Origin: Streptomyces europaeiscabiei
Lineage (GTDB): Bacteria; Actinomycetota; Actinomycetes; Streptomycetales; Streptomycetaceae
NCBI RefSeq assembly: GCF_036346855.1
Contig: NZ_CP107841.1
Location: 5,150,001 to 5,214,000 of the forward strand
DNA: 64,000 nt
Direction: 5' to 3'
Shown here piece by piece: positions 8,195 through 16,417 of this stretch. Below the pieces are notes generated by a model. That model saw only the letters and a program-made list of their open reading frames with translations. It searched no databases and was not told the DNA's origin. Every line of letters starts with the position of its first letter. Position 1 is the first letter of the stretch. Both the position numbers and the translations under genes were made by a program.

Positions 8195-9676
8195 GTGGCG
8201 GACGAGCTCGAGCCGGCGACCCCGGAGACCGAGGCGACCGAAGCCGAGGAGCCGATCAAGCAGCGCAAGAACGGCCTGTACCCGGGCGTGTCCGACGAGC
8301 TGGCCGAGAGCATGAAGTCGGACTGGGCCGACACCGAGCTGCACGGCCTGGAGCCGATCGCCCAGGCCGCCGAGACCGCCGCGCGCCGCGCCGCGCTCTC
8401 CGCGCGCTTCCCGGGCGACCGCCTGGTGATCCCCTCGGGCAACCTGAAGACCCGCTCGAACGACACCGAGTACCCGTTCCGGGCGTCGGTCGAGTACGCG
8501 TACCTCACCGGCAACCAGACCGAGGACGGCGTCCTGGTCCTGGAGCCGACCGGCGCCGAGGGCCACGAGGCGACGATCTATCTGCTGCCTCGCTCCGACC
8601 GGGAGAACGGCGAGTTCTGGCTCTCCGGCCAGGGCGAGCTGTGGGTCGGGCGGCGGCATTCGCTGACCGAATCGGCGGAGCTGTACGGCCTCCCTGCCGC
8701 CGACGTGCGCGCACTCGCCGACAAGCTGCGCGAGGCCGCCGGCCCGGTGCGGGTCGTCCGCGGGTACGACGCCGGCATCGAGGCGGCGCTCCACGACAAG
8801 GTCACCGCCGAGCGCGACAACGAGCTGCGGGTCTTCCTCTCCGAGGCACGGCTGGTCAAGGACGAGTTCGAGATCGGTGAGCTGCAGAAGGCGGTCGACT
8901 CGACCGTGCGCGGCTTCGAGGACGTCGTACGCGTGCTGGACAAGGCCGAGGCCACCTCGGAGCGCTACATCGAGGGAACGTTCTTCCTGCGCGCCCGGGT
9001 CGAGGGCAACGATGTCGGCTACGGCTCCATCTGTGCCGCCGGCCCGCACGCCACCACGCTGCACTGGGTCCGCAACGACGGCCCGGTCCGCTCCGGCGAC
9101 CTCCTGCTGCTGGACGCGGGCGTCGAGACACACACGTACTACACGGCCGACGTCACGCGCACCCTGCCGGTCAACGGCACGTTCAGCGAGATCCAGAAGA
9201 AGATCTACGACGCCGTGTACGACTCCCAGGAGGCCGGTATCGCCGCCGTGCGGCCCGGCGGCAAGTACCGCGACTTCCACGACGCCGCGCAGCACGTACT
9301 GGCCGAACGGCTGGTCGAGTGGGGGCTCGTCGAGGGCCCGGTGGAGCGGGTTCTGGAGCTGGGCCTCCAGCGCCGCTGGACCCTGCACGGCACGGGTCAC
9401 ATGCTCGGCATGGATGTCCACGACTGTGCGGCCGCACGCGTCGAGTCTTACGTCGACGGGACGTTGGAGCCGGGGATGGTGCTGACGGTCGAGCCCGGCC
9501 TGTACTTCCAGGCGGACGACCTCGCCGTCCCCGAGGAGTACCGGGGCATCGGCATCCGGATCGAGGACGACATCCTGGTGACGGAGGACGGCAACCGGAA
9601 CCTGAGCGCCGGGCTGCCTCGCCGCTCCGACGAGGTCGAGGCGTGGATGGCTTCTTTGAGGGGCGCGCGGGGGTGA
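8195..9676 (+). CDS. pepP: Xaa-Pro aminopeptidase (aminopeptidase P, M24B)
   Basis: 493 aa from the GTG at 8195, six nt after AGGAGG; the in-frame ATG at 8189 touches that ribosome site and is less likely. The enzyme releases N-terminal residues before proline. The N-terminal non-catalytic domain (residues of about 50-200) is followed by the pita-bread metallopeptidase fold with all ligands: DAGVETHTYYTADVTRT (two Asp), HGTGHMLGMDVHD (His), TVEPGLYF (Glu) and RIEDDILVT (Glu). It has no signal peptide and should be a cytoplasmic dimanganese enzyme in peptide turnover. A nested terminator follows the gene. Confidence 0.93.
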   Translation: MADELEPATPETEATEAEEPIKQRKNGLYPGVSDELAESMKSDWADTELHGLEPIAQAAETAARRAALSARFPGDRLVIPSGNLKTRSNDTEYPFRASVEYAYLTGNQTEDGVLVLEPTGAEGHEATIYLLPRSDRENGEFWLSGQGELWVGRRHSLTESAELYGLPAADVRALADKLREAAGPVRVVRGYDAGIEAALHDKVTAERDNELRVFLSEARLVKDEFEIGELQKAVDSTVRGFEDVVRVLDKAEATSERYIEGTFFLRARVEGNDVGYGSICAAGPHATTLHWVRNDGPVRSGDLLLLDAGVETHTYYTADVTRTLPVNGTFSEIQKKIYDAVYDSQEAGIAAVRPGGKYRDFHDAAQHVLAERLVEWGLVEGPVERVLELGLQRRWTLHGTGHMLGMDVHDCAAARVESYVDGTLEPGMVLTVEPGLYFQADDLAVPEEYRGIGIRIEDDILVTEDGNRNLSAGLPRRSDEVEAWMASLRGARG

Positions 9677-9713
9677 GGCGGGGCGGGTTCGTCCGCGGGT
9701 GAGTGGGGGCTTG

Positions 9714-9769
9714 CCGCGCCCCTCAGAAAGCACGGGATGCGCCCGTGCTCTTTGCCTTCAGGGGCGCGG
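9714..9769. terminator. Nested inverted-repeat terminator of the Streptomyces intergenic type
   Basis: The outer arms CCGCGCCCCT (9714-9723) and AGGGGCGCGG (9760-9769) enclose an inner stem AGCACGGG/CCCGTGCT (9729-9736 with 9742-9749) followed by CTTT. The element sits between two convergent genes and can end transcription from both sides. Similar GGGGCGCGG-type elements recur between Streptomyces genes. Confidence 0.7.
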
Positions 9770-9797
9770 CGAACCCCACGGGGGAGACCACGCACCA

Positions 9798-9827
9798 CCC
9801 GCACCCGCACCCGCACCCGCACCCGCA
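9798..9827. repeat. Hexanucleotide tandem repeat (CCCGCA) x5
   Basis: Five perfect copies of CCCGCA lie between the terminator and the CitG-like gene. It is probably a slippage-prone microsatellite with no visible function. Confidence 0.85.
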
Positions 9828-9928
9828 CTCAGAACGACCCGAGCCACCGAGCCCTCAGGCGCCCGAGGGGGATCGAAGGGGCACAGCCCCTGGGGACGGG
9901 AAGGGTGGAGGTGGCGGGAGCGGAACCC

Positions 9929-10759
9929 TTACCCGGGCACCCGCGCGGTGAGCGGCAGGGCATCCACGAACAGCGCCCCCGCAAGCAGCGACCCACTCCC
10001 ACGAGGACTCCACCCCCGCCCCTGCAGATCCGTGTCGAACGCGGTCAGAGCCTCCCGCCCCGCATCGGTCGCCGTACCCCCCGCGTCGATCACGCCCCGC
10101 GCCCCCGCCTGTACGTGCCGCAGCCCATGGGGCCCGGCGGTGTAGAGCAACTCGGTGTCCTGCAGCGTCGACATGACCGTGAGCAGCGCGTCGAGGCGGG
10201 CGTCCGGCTCAGGCGTGCCGGCGGTGCGTGCCTTGGCCAGGACATCCAACGCCCTGCGTACATGGGGGAAGCCCGCGCGGGCCTCGCCCCGGGCGCCGGC
10301 CGCCCCGTACTTGGCGGAGACCGACGACCCCCGGGAGGGGCGCCTGGGTGCCCGGCGGTCGGGATGTGCGGCGATCTTCTTGGCGGTGGCGGCGAGTTCG
10401 CGCCCCCGGGCGCCGGGTTCCATGGCCGCCGCGGCGACCAGGAGGCCCAGCACCCAGGTGGCGCCGCGATGGCCGCCCCCGGCGAGTTGCATGGAGTGTT
10501 CGGTGCAGCGCCCGATCGCGCCGAGTTCGGCGCGGAGTTCGGGGGTCGCCGCACCGTTGCGGCGGGCGCAGGCCGCCATCGCCGCGAGGCCGGGCACCAG
10601 TGACTTCGCCGACCAGCGCAGGGCTCGGTGGTCCTGCCGGGTGACGCGGGCGCCGAGGTCACGCGGGTCGGGCAGGCCGGGCTTGGGCGTCATTTCCAAC
10701 TGCCGGGTGAGCGCGGCCACCGCAGCCTGCGCCAGCGTCTCGTCCTCACGGCTGCTCAT
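9929..10759 (-). CDS. Triphosphoribosyl-dephospho-CoA synthase family protein (CitG/MdcB-like)
   Basis: 276 aa, ATG start at 10759. The family makes 2'-(5''-triphosphoribosyl)-3'-dephospho-CoA, the prosthetic-group precursor of citrate or malonate lyase acyl carrier proteins, and also includes related ATP:dephospho-CoA ribosyltransferases. Family-typical segments are visible: a helical start (AAVAALTRQLEMTPKPGLPDP), the AGGGHRGATWVLGLLVAAAA stretch and the DTELLYTAGPHGLRHVQAGA end. The middle (about 140-165) is basic and poorly conserved. No citrate or malonate lyase genes are nearby, so the physiological substrate here is unknown. It lies just downstream of the dioxygenase gene on the same strand (9-nt gap). 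Confidence 0.72.
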   Translation of the reverse strand: MSSREDETLAQAAVAALTRQLEMTPKPGLPDPRDLGARVTRQDHRALRWSAKSLVPGLAAMAACARRNGAATPELRAELGAIGRCTEHSMQLAGGGHRGATWVLGLLVAAAAMEPGARGRELAATAKKIAAHPDRRAPRRPSRGSSVSAKYGAAGARGEARAGFPHVRRALDVLAKARTAGTPEPDARLDALLTVMSTLQDTELLYTAGPHGLRHVQAGARGVIDAGGTATDAGREALTAFDTDLQGRGWSPRGSGSLLAGALFVDALPLTARVPG

Positions 10760-10768
10760 GCGCGTACC

Positions 10769-11719
10769 CTACGAGGCCGACTCGGAGCCGGTGGCGCTGT
10801 CGGTCGGAGCGTCCGTCGGGGGCTCGCCCGTCGGAGGCTCGCCCGACGGGGGTGTACCGCCCTCGCCGCCACCGCCGCCGGCGCCCGTGTTCTCGGCGTC
10901 GGGGTCGATGCCGAGGGTGAGGAAACCCTTGTAGCCGCGGGCCGGGTCGGCCTTCTTCACGGCCTTGAGGGTGAGCAGGCCGCTGGAGGCGCCGCCGCCG
11001 TCGTAGACCATGTCGTTGTCGAGGGTGGTGTAGCTGCCGCTGTGCTGGGAGTAGGGCTCAAGCGTGAAGATCTCCTGGGCGATCTCGTCGTCGAAGAAGA
11101 ACTGGCCGGTGTAGTTGACCTTGCCGCCCTCGTAGGTGCCGTCCTCCTTCTCGCCGCCGGTGTGCACCTTCACGTGGATGTGGCAGGTGCGGGGGGTGTA
11201 CCAACCGGGGAAGATGGTCTCGAACTTGACGACCCCGTTCGCATTCGCGATCTGGTAGCCGCGGAGGTATGTGGCGTCGTCGGCGGTCGAGCCGTCCTCG
11301 CTCTCGGCCGGCGCCGAACCGCCGGGATTCGCGGTGGTGTAGCCGGAGTAGTAGCCCCAGGCATCGCAGTGCCAGATCTCCACGGCCGCGCCGGGGACCG
11401 GGGTGCAGCCGTCGGTGGCATCCACGACGGTGAGGCGCAGTGTCAGCGGAACACCGCTCTTGCCTTCGGTGATGTCCTTCCGGACCAGGGCGCCGTCCAG
11501 ATAGTAGGGGCCCTCGGTGACGCTCGACATCAGTGTCATGCACGCGCTGTCGGTGCTCGTCGCGGACGCCGTGGCCGTCGTCTCGGTGCTGCCCGTCGCC
11601 TCGTCCGCGAACGCCGACTGGTACCCGGCGACCGCCAGACCACCGGCGGCGACCGTTCCACCGGTCACCACGAGAGCGCGGCGCCGCGTGATCGTTTTGC
11701 TTGTGTGGTTTCCCGTCAT
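10769..11719 (-). CDS. Tat-exported intradiol ring-cleavage dioxygenase
   Basis: 316 aa, ATG at 11719. The N-terminus has a twin-arginine signal (TITRRRALVVTGGT followed by a hydrophobic stretch and an Ala-rich cleavage zone). The family opens aromatic diols between the hydroxyls using a non-heme Fe(III) held by two Tyr and two His. Candidate ligands are Tyr in YLRGYQ and in GWYTPRTCHIHVKVH, with the HxH pair there. The C-terminal 40 residues are low-complexity (GGGGGEGG, then repeated GEPPT and PTD). Secreted members of this family are common in Streptomyces and act on extracellular aromatics. It probably shares a transcript with the CitG-like gene. Confidence 0.88.
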   Translation of the reverse strand: MTGNHTSKTITRRRALVVTGGTVAAGGLAVAGYQSAFADEATGSTETTATASATSTDSACMTLMSSVTEGPYYLDGALVRKDITEGKSGVPLTLRLTVVDATDGCTPVPGAAVEIWHCDAWGYYSGYTTANPGGSAPAESEDGSTADDATYLRGYQIANANGVVKFETIFPGWYTPRTCHIHVKVHTGGEKEDGTYEGGKVNYTGQFFFDDEIAQEIFTLEPYSQHSGSYTTLDNDMVYDGGGASSGLLTLKAVKKADPARGYKGFLTLGIDPDAENTGAGGGGGEGGTPPSGEPPTGEPPTDAPTDSATGSESAS

Positions 11720-12099
11720 GGCAGCGAAGTTAGGGACGCAGTCCGTCAGCGGGCTGGGGTGTGGCTGTGAGCGGGCTGAGAGTGCTGAGAAGGCTGAAGC
11801 CGCCCGGAACGGGGCCTTCCCCGCTCAACCGCCGTGATCCGACCGGTCGATGAGACGGTTCTCACGTTTGCCGCCCCGAATACGGACGAGGCTTGTGTTG
11901 CCGTCCGAAGCACTCCTCGGCGTCGGCTATGTTCTGGTCGCGACCAGCAGCTGACCGAAGATTCGGCGTCGTCAGTCCGGTCGGCCGCTAACTTCTTCTG
12001 CGGCCGGCGCTTGAGTGAGAAATTCCTGTCGGCATCTGCTTCGTCGAGCCGCAAGACCGCAACCCCGTCAGTTTCCACGCACAGATTGATGAGGTCTCC
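11720..12099 (+). promoter_or_regulatory. Upstream region of the fxs locus with a 14-bp perfect palindrome
   Basis: This region of 380 bp lies upstream of fxsA. CTGGTCGCGACCAG at 11934-11947 is a perfect palindrome and the clearest structural feature, a possible operator. The segment nearer fxsA (12000-12100) is less GC-rich and holds the probable promoter, but I cannot fix the boxes. GAGG ends five nt before the fxsA ATG. I see no other gene that I would call. Confidence 0.4.
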
Positions 12100-12297
12100 A
12101 TGAACGCATCCCTCGACCCCACGGCCGAAGAGTCAGGAACTGCGGCCGCCGTCGGTCCGGAGCGGGTGTCCTTGGTGCAGTTGGCGGCGCGGGGCCGCGG
12201 CGCGCTGTCGCCCGCTCTGACCCGTGCCGTGTCGAACGGCGTCGAACGGACCGGTCCGGGAAGGGTCGCGGTGGCGGCCTTCCAGTCCTCCGTCTGA
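12100..12297 (+). CDS. fxsA: FxsA, FxSxx-COOH RiPP precursor peptide
   Basis: 65 aa, ATG start with GAGG upstream. The very C-terminus reads Phe-Gln-Ser-Ser-Val, an exact match to the FxSxx-COOH signature after which the system is named. The leader (residues 1-55) contains ERVSLVQLAARGRGALSPAL, a plausible recognition helix for the maturase. In studied relatives the radical SAM partner FxsB links the Phe ring to the side chain two residues on, giving a three-residue cyclophane. The 26-nt distance to fxsB makes the pairing firm. The final product and its function are not known. No Cys or double-Gly leader site is seen. Confidence 0.88.
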   Translation: MNASLDPTAEESGTAAAVGPERVSLVQLAARGRGALSPALTRAVSNGVERTGPGRVAVAAFQSSV

Positions 12298-12323
12298 CAG
12301 CCGCCCGTACCTGGCGACATCAG

Positions 12324-14855
12324 ATGAACGTCATGGGCCGACCGCTCCTTCCTCTACGTCAGTTCGTGCTGAAGATGCACAGTCGCTGCGATCTCGCGTG
12401 CGACCACTGCTACGTGTACGAACACGCGGACCAGAGCTGGCGCGGTCGGCCCAGGGTGGTGTCGGACGAAGTCCTGCGCACCACGGCCGAGCGCATCGCC
12501 GAGCATGCGAAGAGCCATGAACTGACCGCCGTCCACGTGGTGCTGCACGGCGGCGAACCTCTCCTCGCGGGCCGGACCCGGCTGCGCAGGGCCGCCGCGG
12601 AACTGACGGCCGCCCTCGGCGGCGTGTGCGAGCTGGACCTGCGGATCCACACGAACGCCGTCACGCTCGACGAACGGTTCCTGGACCTGTTCGACGAGTT
12701 CGGCATCAAGGTGGGCGTCTCGCTGGACGGCGACAGGGCCGCGAACGACCTGCACCGGCGCTACGCCGACGGGCGCAGCAGCCACGACCGGGTCCTCAGA
12801 GCCGTCGCGCTGCTCAACCGGCCCCGCTATCGCCACCTCTTCGCAGGCATCCTCTGCACCATCGACCTGCGCAACGACCCGGTCGCCGTCCACGACGCGC
12901 TCGCCGAACTCACCCCGCCCCGCGTCGACTTCCTCCTCCCGCACGCCACCTGGGACGAACCTCCGGTGCGCCCGGCCGAGGACATCGACGCCACGGCGTA
13001 CGCGCGCTGGCTGCTGACCGTCCACGACCGCTGGGCCGCGACCGGACGCTCCATGGACGTCCGTGTCTTCGACTCGGTCCTGCGGACCCTGCGCGGCGAG
13101 AGCAGCCTGACGGAGTCGCTGGGGCTGGCCCCGGCCGACCTCGCCGTGATCGAGACCGACGGGACCTTCGAACAGGCCGACTCCCTGAAGACCGCGCACG
13201 ACGGAGCCCCCGCCACCGGCCTGGACGTGTTCGCGCACTCCCTGGACGAGGTGGCCGCGCATCCGGGCATCGTGGCCCGGCAGCAGGGCGTCGAAGGACT
13301 GGCCGCGCAGTGCCGTGCCTGCCCGGTGGTGCGCTCCTGCGGGGGCGGCCTCTACGCCCATCGATACCGGTCCGACGGCAGCGGATTCCTCAACCCGTCG
13401 GTGTACTGCTCCGACCTGCTGTCCTTCATCACCGATCTCCGGGACCGTCACATGGCCGACCAGTCCGTACAGCCCGCGCTCGCCGAACACCACTTGGCCG
13501 AGCTGGCCACCGGTCGCGGCACGGACACCACGGTGAACCTGCTGGCCCGTCACCAACTCGCCCTGGTCCGCGAGCTGCTGGGCCATGTGCGGCACGGGGC
13601 GACGCACACCCCGCCGGGCGGGGACGCCGAGGAGGCCGAATACCGCGGAGACGGCAGAGATGGCAGAGATGGCAGAGACGGCGGAGACGGCGAGGACGGC
13701 GAGGACGCCTGGAACACGCTGACCGTCCTCGACAGCGAGGCCCCCGAATCCGTGGATACGGTCCTGGCCCACCCCTATGTACGGTCCTGGGCGCTCGGCT
13801 GCCTCGGGTCCGGTCCGCAGGCGGGACAGGCCGGGGGCGACGCGGAGTCCGCCGCCGCGACAGCCACGCGCGGGATCGCGGAGATCACCGCTGCCGCCGC
13901 GGTGCGCGCCGGGCGCCCGGCAGCGGTCGTCGTCCCGGTCCACGAAGGGCTGCTGCGGCTGCCCTCGCTCGGGACGCTGACGGTGGGAGCGGGCGCCGAG
14001 CGCGTCGTCGTCCGCACGGATGCCGACGGCTTCACGGTCCACGCGGACGACCGGATGTACACCATGCCCCGCAACGGCCCCGAGGACCCCGCCTGGCGAG
14101 GAAGCCGACGGTTCGAACTGGACGGCTGGACCGTGACTTTGGAGGACACCGACCCCTCGCGGGCCTGCCACGGCCATCCGGCGCACCCCCGGCTCACCGA
14201 GGAGGAGGCCGAGGCGTGGCGGGCCGACCTGGCCGGGGCCTGGGCCTGGATCCGCCGCGAACTGCCCGAGTACGCGCCGGGAATCGCCGCCGGACTCCAG
14301 GTGATCACCCCGCTCCTTCCCTCCCCCGAGGGCGCCGACATCAGCTCGGCGGCCCGCGACGCCTTCGGCGCGGTGGCCATCGCCCGCCCCGCCACACCTC
14401 AGACGCTCGCGCTGCTCCTCGTCCACGAGTTCCAGCATGTGAAGCTGGGCGCCGTCCTGGATCTGGTCGACCTGTACGACCCGGCCTGCGAGAAGCTGTT
14501 CTACGCGCCCTGGCGGCCCGACCCGCGCCCGTTGGAGGGGCTGCTGCAGGGGACGTACGCCCATCTCGCGGTGGTCGACTTCTGGCGCGCCCGGTGGCGG
14601 ATCACGGCGGGCGCCGAGGCCCACGCCGCCGAAATCCAGTTCTCCCGTTGGCGAGACCAGACGGCCGAGGCTGTGGAGACTCTGGCCGCATCCGGCGCAC
14701 TCACGCCTGTGGGCGAACGCTTCGTGGCGGGGGTGCGGGAGACGGTGCGCAGGTCGATGACCGCATCGGTCGGTCCGGACGCTCTCCGCACGGCCCGCGA
14801 GATGGCTGAGGAGCACCGGGGCACCTGGCGAGCGGCATCGCGTCCAGCGACCTGA
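12324..14855 (+). CDS. fxsB: FxsB, radical SAM/SPASM cyclophane synthase with C-terminal HEXXH domain
   Basis: 843 aa, ATG at 12324 (ATG at 12333 also possible). The radical SAM cluster motif CDLACDHC sits near residues 22-29, followed by HGGEPLL. The SPASM region lies around 330-365 (CRACPVVRSCGGG ... CSDL). A linker of GDGRDGRDGRDGG-type repeats at about 441-463 connects to an extra domain with an intact zinc-type motif, His-Glu-Phe-Gln-His near residues 701-705 and a downstream Asp/Glu-rich helix. FxsB enzymes install a C-C crosslink in FxsA. What the HEXXH domain cuts or binds is unknown; leader removal is one idea. The gene ends 197 nt before fxsC. Confidence 0.92.
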   Translation: MNVMGRPLLPLRQFVLKMHSRCDLACDHCYVYEHADQSWRGRPRVVSDEVLRTTAERIAEHAKSHELTAVHVVLHGGEPLLAGRTRLRRAAAELTAALGGVCELDLRIHTNAVTLDERFLDLFDEFGIKVGVSLDGDRAANDLHRRYADGRSSHDRVLRAVALLNRPRYRHLFAGILCTIDLRNDPVAVHDALAELTPPRVDFLLPHATWDEPPVRPAEDIDATAYARWLLTVHDRWAATGRSMDVRVFDSVLRTLRGESSLTESLGLAPADLAVIETDGTFEQADSLKTAHDGAPATGLDVFAHSLDEVAAHPGIVARQQGVEGLAAQCRACPVVRSCGGGLYAHRYRSDGSGFLNPSVYCSDLLSFITDLRDRHMADQSVQPALAEHHLAELATGRGTDTTVNLLARHQLALVRELLGHVRHGATHTPPGGDAEEAEYRGDGRDGRDGRDGGDGEDGEDAWNTLTVLDSEAPESVDTVLAHPYVRSWALGCLGSGPQAGQAGGDAESAAATATRGIAEITAAAAVRAGRPAAVVVPVHEGLLRLPSLGTLTVGAGAERVVVRTDADGFTVHADDRMYTMPRNGPEDPAWRGSRRFELDGWTVTLEDTDPSRACHGHPAHPRLTEEEAEAWRADLAGAWAWIRRELPEYAPGIAAGLQVITPLLPSPEGADISSAARDAFGAVAIARPATPQTLALLLVHEFQHVKLGAVLDLVDLYDPACEKLFYAPWRPDPRPLEGLLQGTYAHLAVVDFWRARWRITAGAEAHAAEIQFSRWRDQTAEAVETLAASGALTPVGERFVAGVRETVRRSMTASVGPDALRTAREMAEEHRGTWRAASRPAT

Positions 14856-14984
14856 CGAGAGGTCTCCGAGATCCGACTCTCGAAGGACGACCGCGGGTCA
14901 CCCATAGTCGACCGTGCGATGATCCGCGCCCCACTCGTACGCAATGACCTCCTTGGACATCAAAATCCGAGACGAGCGCATTCG

Positions 14985-15019
14985 TCCTGTTCCGAACAGG
15001 ACTTGAGGCTTCCTACACT
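14985..15019 (+). promoter_or_regulatory. fxsC promoter with overlapping palindromic operator
   Basis: TCCTGTTC C GAACAGGA (14985-15001) is a perfect palindrome with 8-bp arms. A -10-like TACACT follows at 15014-15019, and a weak -35 (TTCCGA, 14990-14995) falls inside the palindrome with an 18-nt spacer. A repressor bound here would block this promoter. The GGGGGAC ribosome site of fxsC follows at about 15042. Confidence 0.5.
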
Positions 15020-15052
15020 GGGATCCCACTCACGGAGCGTCGGGGGACATAC

Positions 15053-16300
15053 GTGCAGGGTGCCGGTCTGGGCAGAGGGGGAAGCAGTCCGTACTTCTTC
15101 CTCAGTCATGCGCATACGCCGCGTCACGATTCGAGCGGTGCCGACCCCAGCGTGTGGGTGAAGAAACTGTTCGACGGACTGTGCGAGCACATCATGGAGC
15201 TGACCGACCTGCCCATGGGGACCAAGGTCGGATTTCTGGACCAGGGGATACAGGTCGGCACCCGGTGGACCGACGAGTTGTCGGCGAACCTCGCGCGCTG
15301 CAAGGTGTTCGTACCGTTGTACTCACCTCGCTACTTCCGCAGCAAGCAGTGCGGCCGGGAGTGGTGGGCCTTCTCCCAGCGGCAGGGCGACCATCGGGCG
15401 CGCGGCGGCGGCGCGCGGGACAGCGCGATCATCCCGGCGTTATGGACGCCGGTGGAGCCGGCACACATGCCCCAGGTGGCGAGGGACCTACAGTTCAACC
15501 ACGCCGCCTTCGGGCGGGACTACGCGGACGAGGGCTTCTACGGACTGACCAAGCTGCGCTGTCTCCGTGACGAGTACGAGCGGGCCGTGTACCGGCTGGC
15601 CAAGCAGATCGTGCGGGTGGCCGACGGCACCTCGCTGGACGAGGGCAAGTTCTCCAGGGACTACGAGTCGCTGCCGACCGCGTTCGGATCCGTGGAGCAT
15701 CCGCCGGAATTCGACATATCGGTGCTCGCCTGCACCCGTTCGGACCTGCCGCAGGGCCGCGAGCCGGACTACTACGGGAACCGACCGCACGACTGGAACC
15801 CGTACCACCCGGAGTCCACCCTGCCGCTCGGCGAGCACGCGGCCGACCTCGTGCGCACCATGGGCTACAAGGTGAACGTCTTGGCCCTCGACGACAACTC
15901 CCGCATGCTCCGCCAGAAAAAGCCCAAGGCTCCCGGGCTGATGCTGCTCGACCGGTGGGCGCTGGAAGCCACCAAGAACCAGGACCTCATGGGCAAGTTG
16001 TGCGAGGAGCAACGCCCCTGGGTCAGCGTCATGATCCCGCAGTACCGCTACGACATCGTGCCCGCAGAGAGGGAGCAGCAGCTCGATGAGCTCGCGTACC
16101 GGACGCTGATCCCGCGGCTGGCGGACGACGCCGGCCACTGCGCGGCCAACGGCAGCATCCCCGATCTGGACGCCTTCGGCAGCGAGCTGCAGCGGGCGGT
16201 CGCCTCGGCCGTCTTCTCCTACTGGGAACACATCGAGACCTATCCACCGGAGGGACCACCGATCGAGCCTCCACGGCTGAGGGGGCCCGACCTGGGCTAG
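15053..16300 (+). CDS. fxsC: FxsC, TIR-like protein of the FxSxx-COOH system
   Basis: 415 aa, GTG at 15053 after GGGGGAC. Residues of about 10-190 form a TIR-like domain: YFFLSHAHTP, then VPLYSPRYFRSKQCGREWW, in which the Glu fits the catalytic Glu position of NAD-cleaving TIRs. The second half (about 220-400) is the conserved FxsC C-terminal domain, with VSVMIPQYRYDIV near its centre, and it lacks a motif I can name. Proteins of this type are known only beside fxsA/fxsB, and their role is not established. A gap of 117 nt separates it from fxsT, and the two are probably co-transcribed. Confidence 0.85.
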   Translation: MQGAGLGRGGSSPYFFLSHAHTPRHDSSGADPSVWVKKLFDGLCEHIMELTDLPMGTKVGFLDQGIQVGTRWTDELSANLARCKVFVPLYSPRYFRSKQCGREWWAFSQRQGDHRARGGGARDSAIIPALWTPVEPAHMPQVARDLQFNHAAFGRDYADEGFYGLTKLRCLRDEYERAVYRLAKQIVRVADGTSLDEGKFSRDYESLPTAFGSVEHPPEFDISVLACTRSDLPQGREPDYYGNRPHDWNPYHPESTLPLGEHAADLVRTMGYKVNVLALDDNSRMLRQKKPKAPGLMLLDRWALEATKNQDLMGKLCEEQRPWVSVMIPQYRYDIVPAEREQQLDELAYRTLIPRLADDAGHCAANGSIPDLDAFGSELQRAVASAVFSYWEHIETYPPEGPPIEPPRLRGPDLG

Positions 16301-16417
16301 GCCCGACCTGGGCCAGTGGACCCGGGTAACGGACCCCGGCAGCACCACCTGGCACGACCACCGAAGGGCGCGCGACGAGCGAGGCCGAAAGAGGCCGACA
16401 GGGCGGAAGGCAGAAAC

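Noticed and set aside
9798..9827. Short regular repeats as a CRISPR array
   Set aside because: The unit is only six bases with no spacers. None of the tandem repeats in the window has repeat-spacer structure, and no cas genes are present.
11834..12103. An 89-codon frame overlapping the fxsA start as a second precursor peptide
   Set aside because: It lacks the FxSxx ending and a ribosome site, and its amino-acid composition (Ser/Arg-rich) looks non-coding.
12354..14816. An 820-codon open frame antisense to fxsB
   Set aside because: It is the mirror of the fxsB reading frame in high-GC DNA, without a ribosome site or known domain; the plus frame has all radical SAM motifs.
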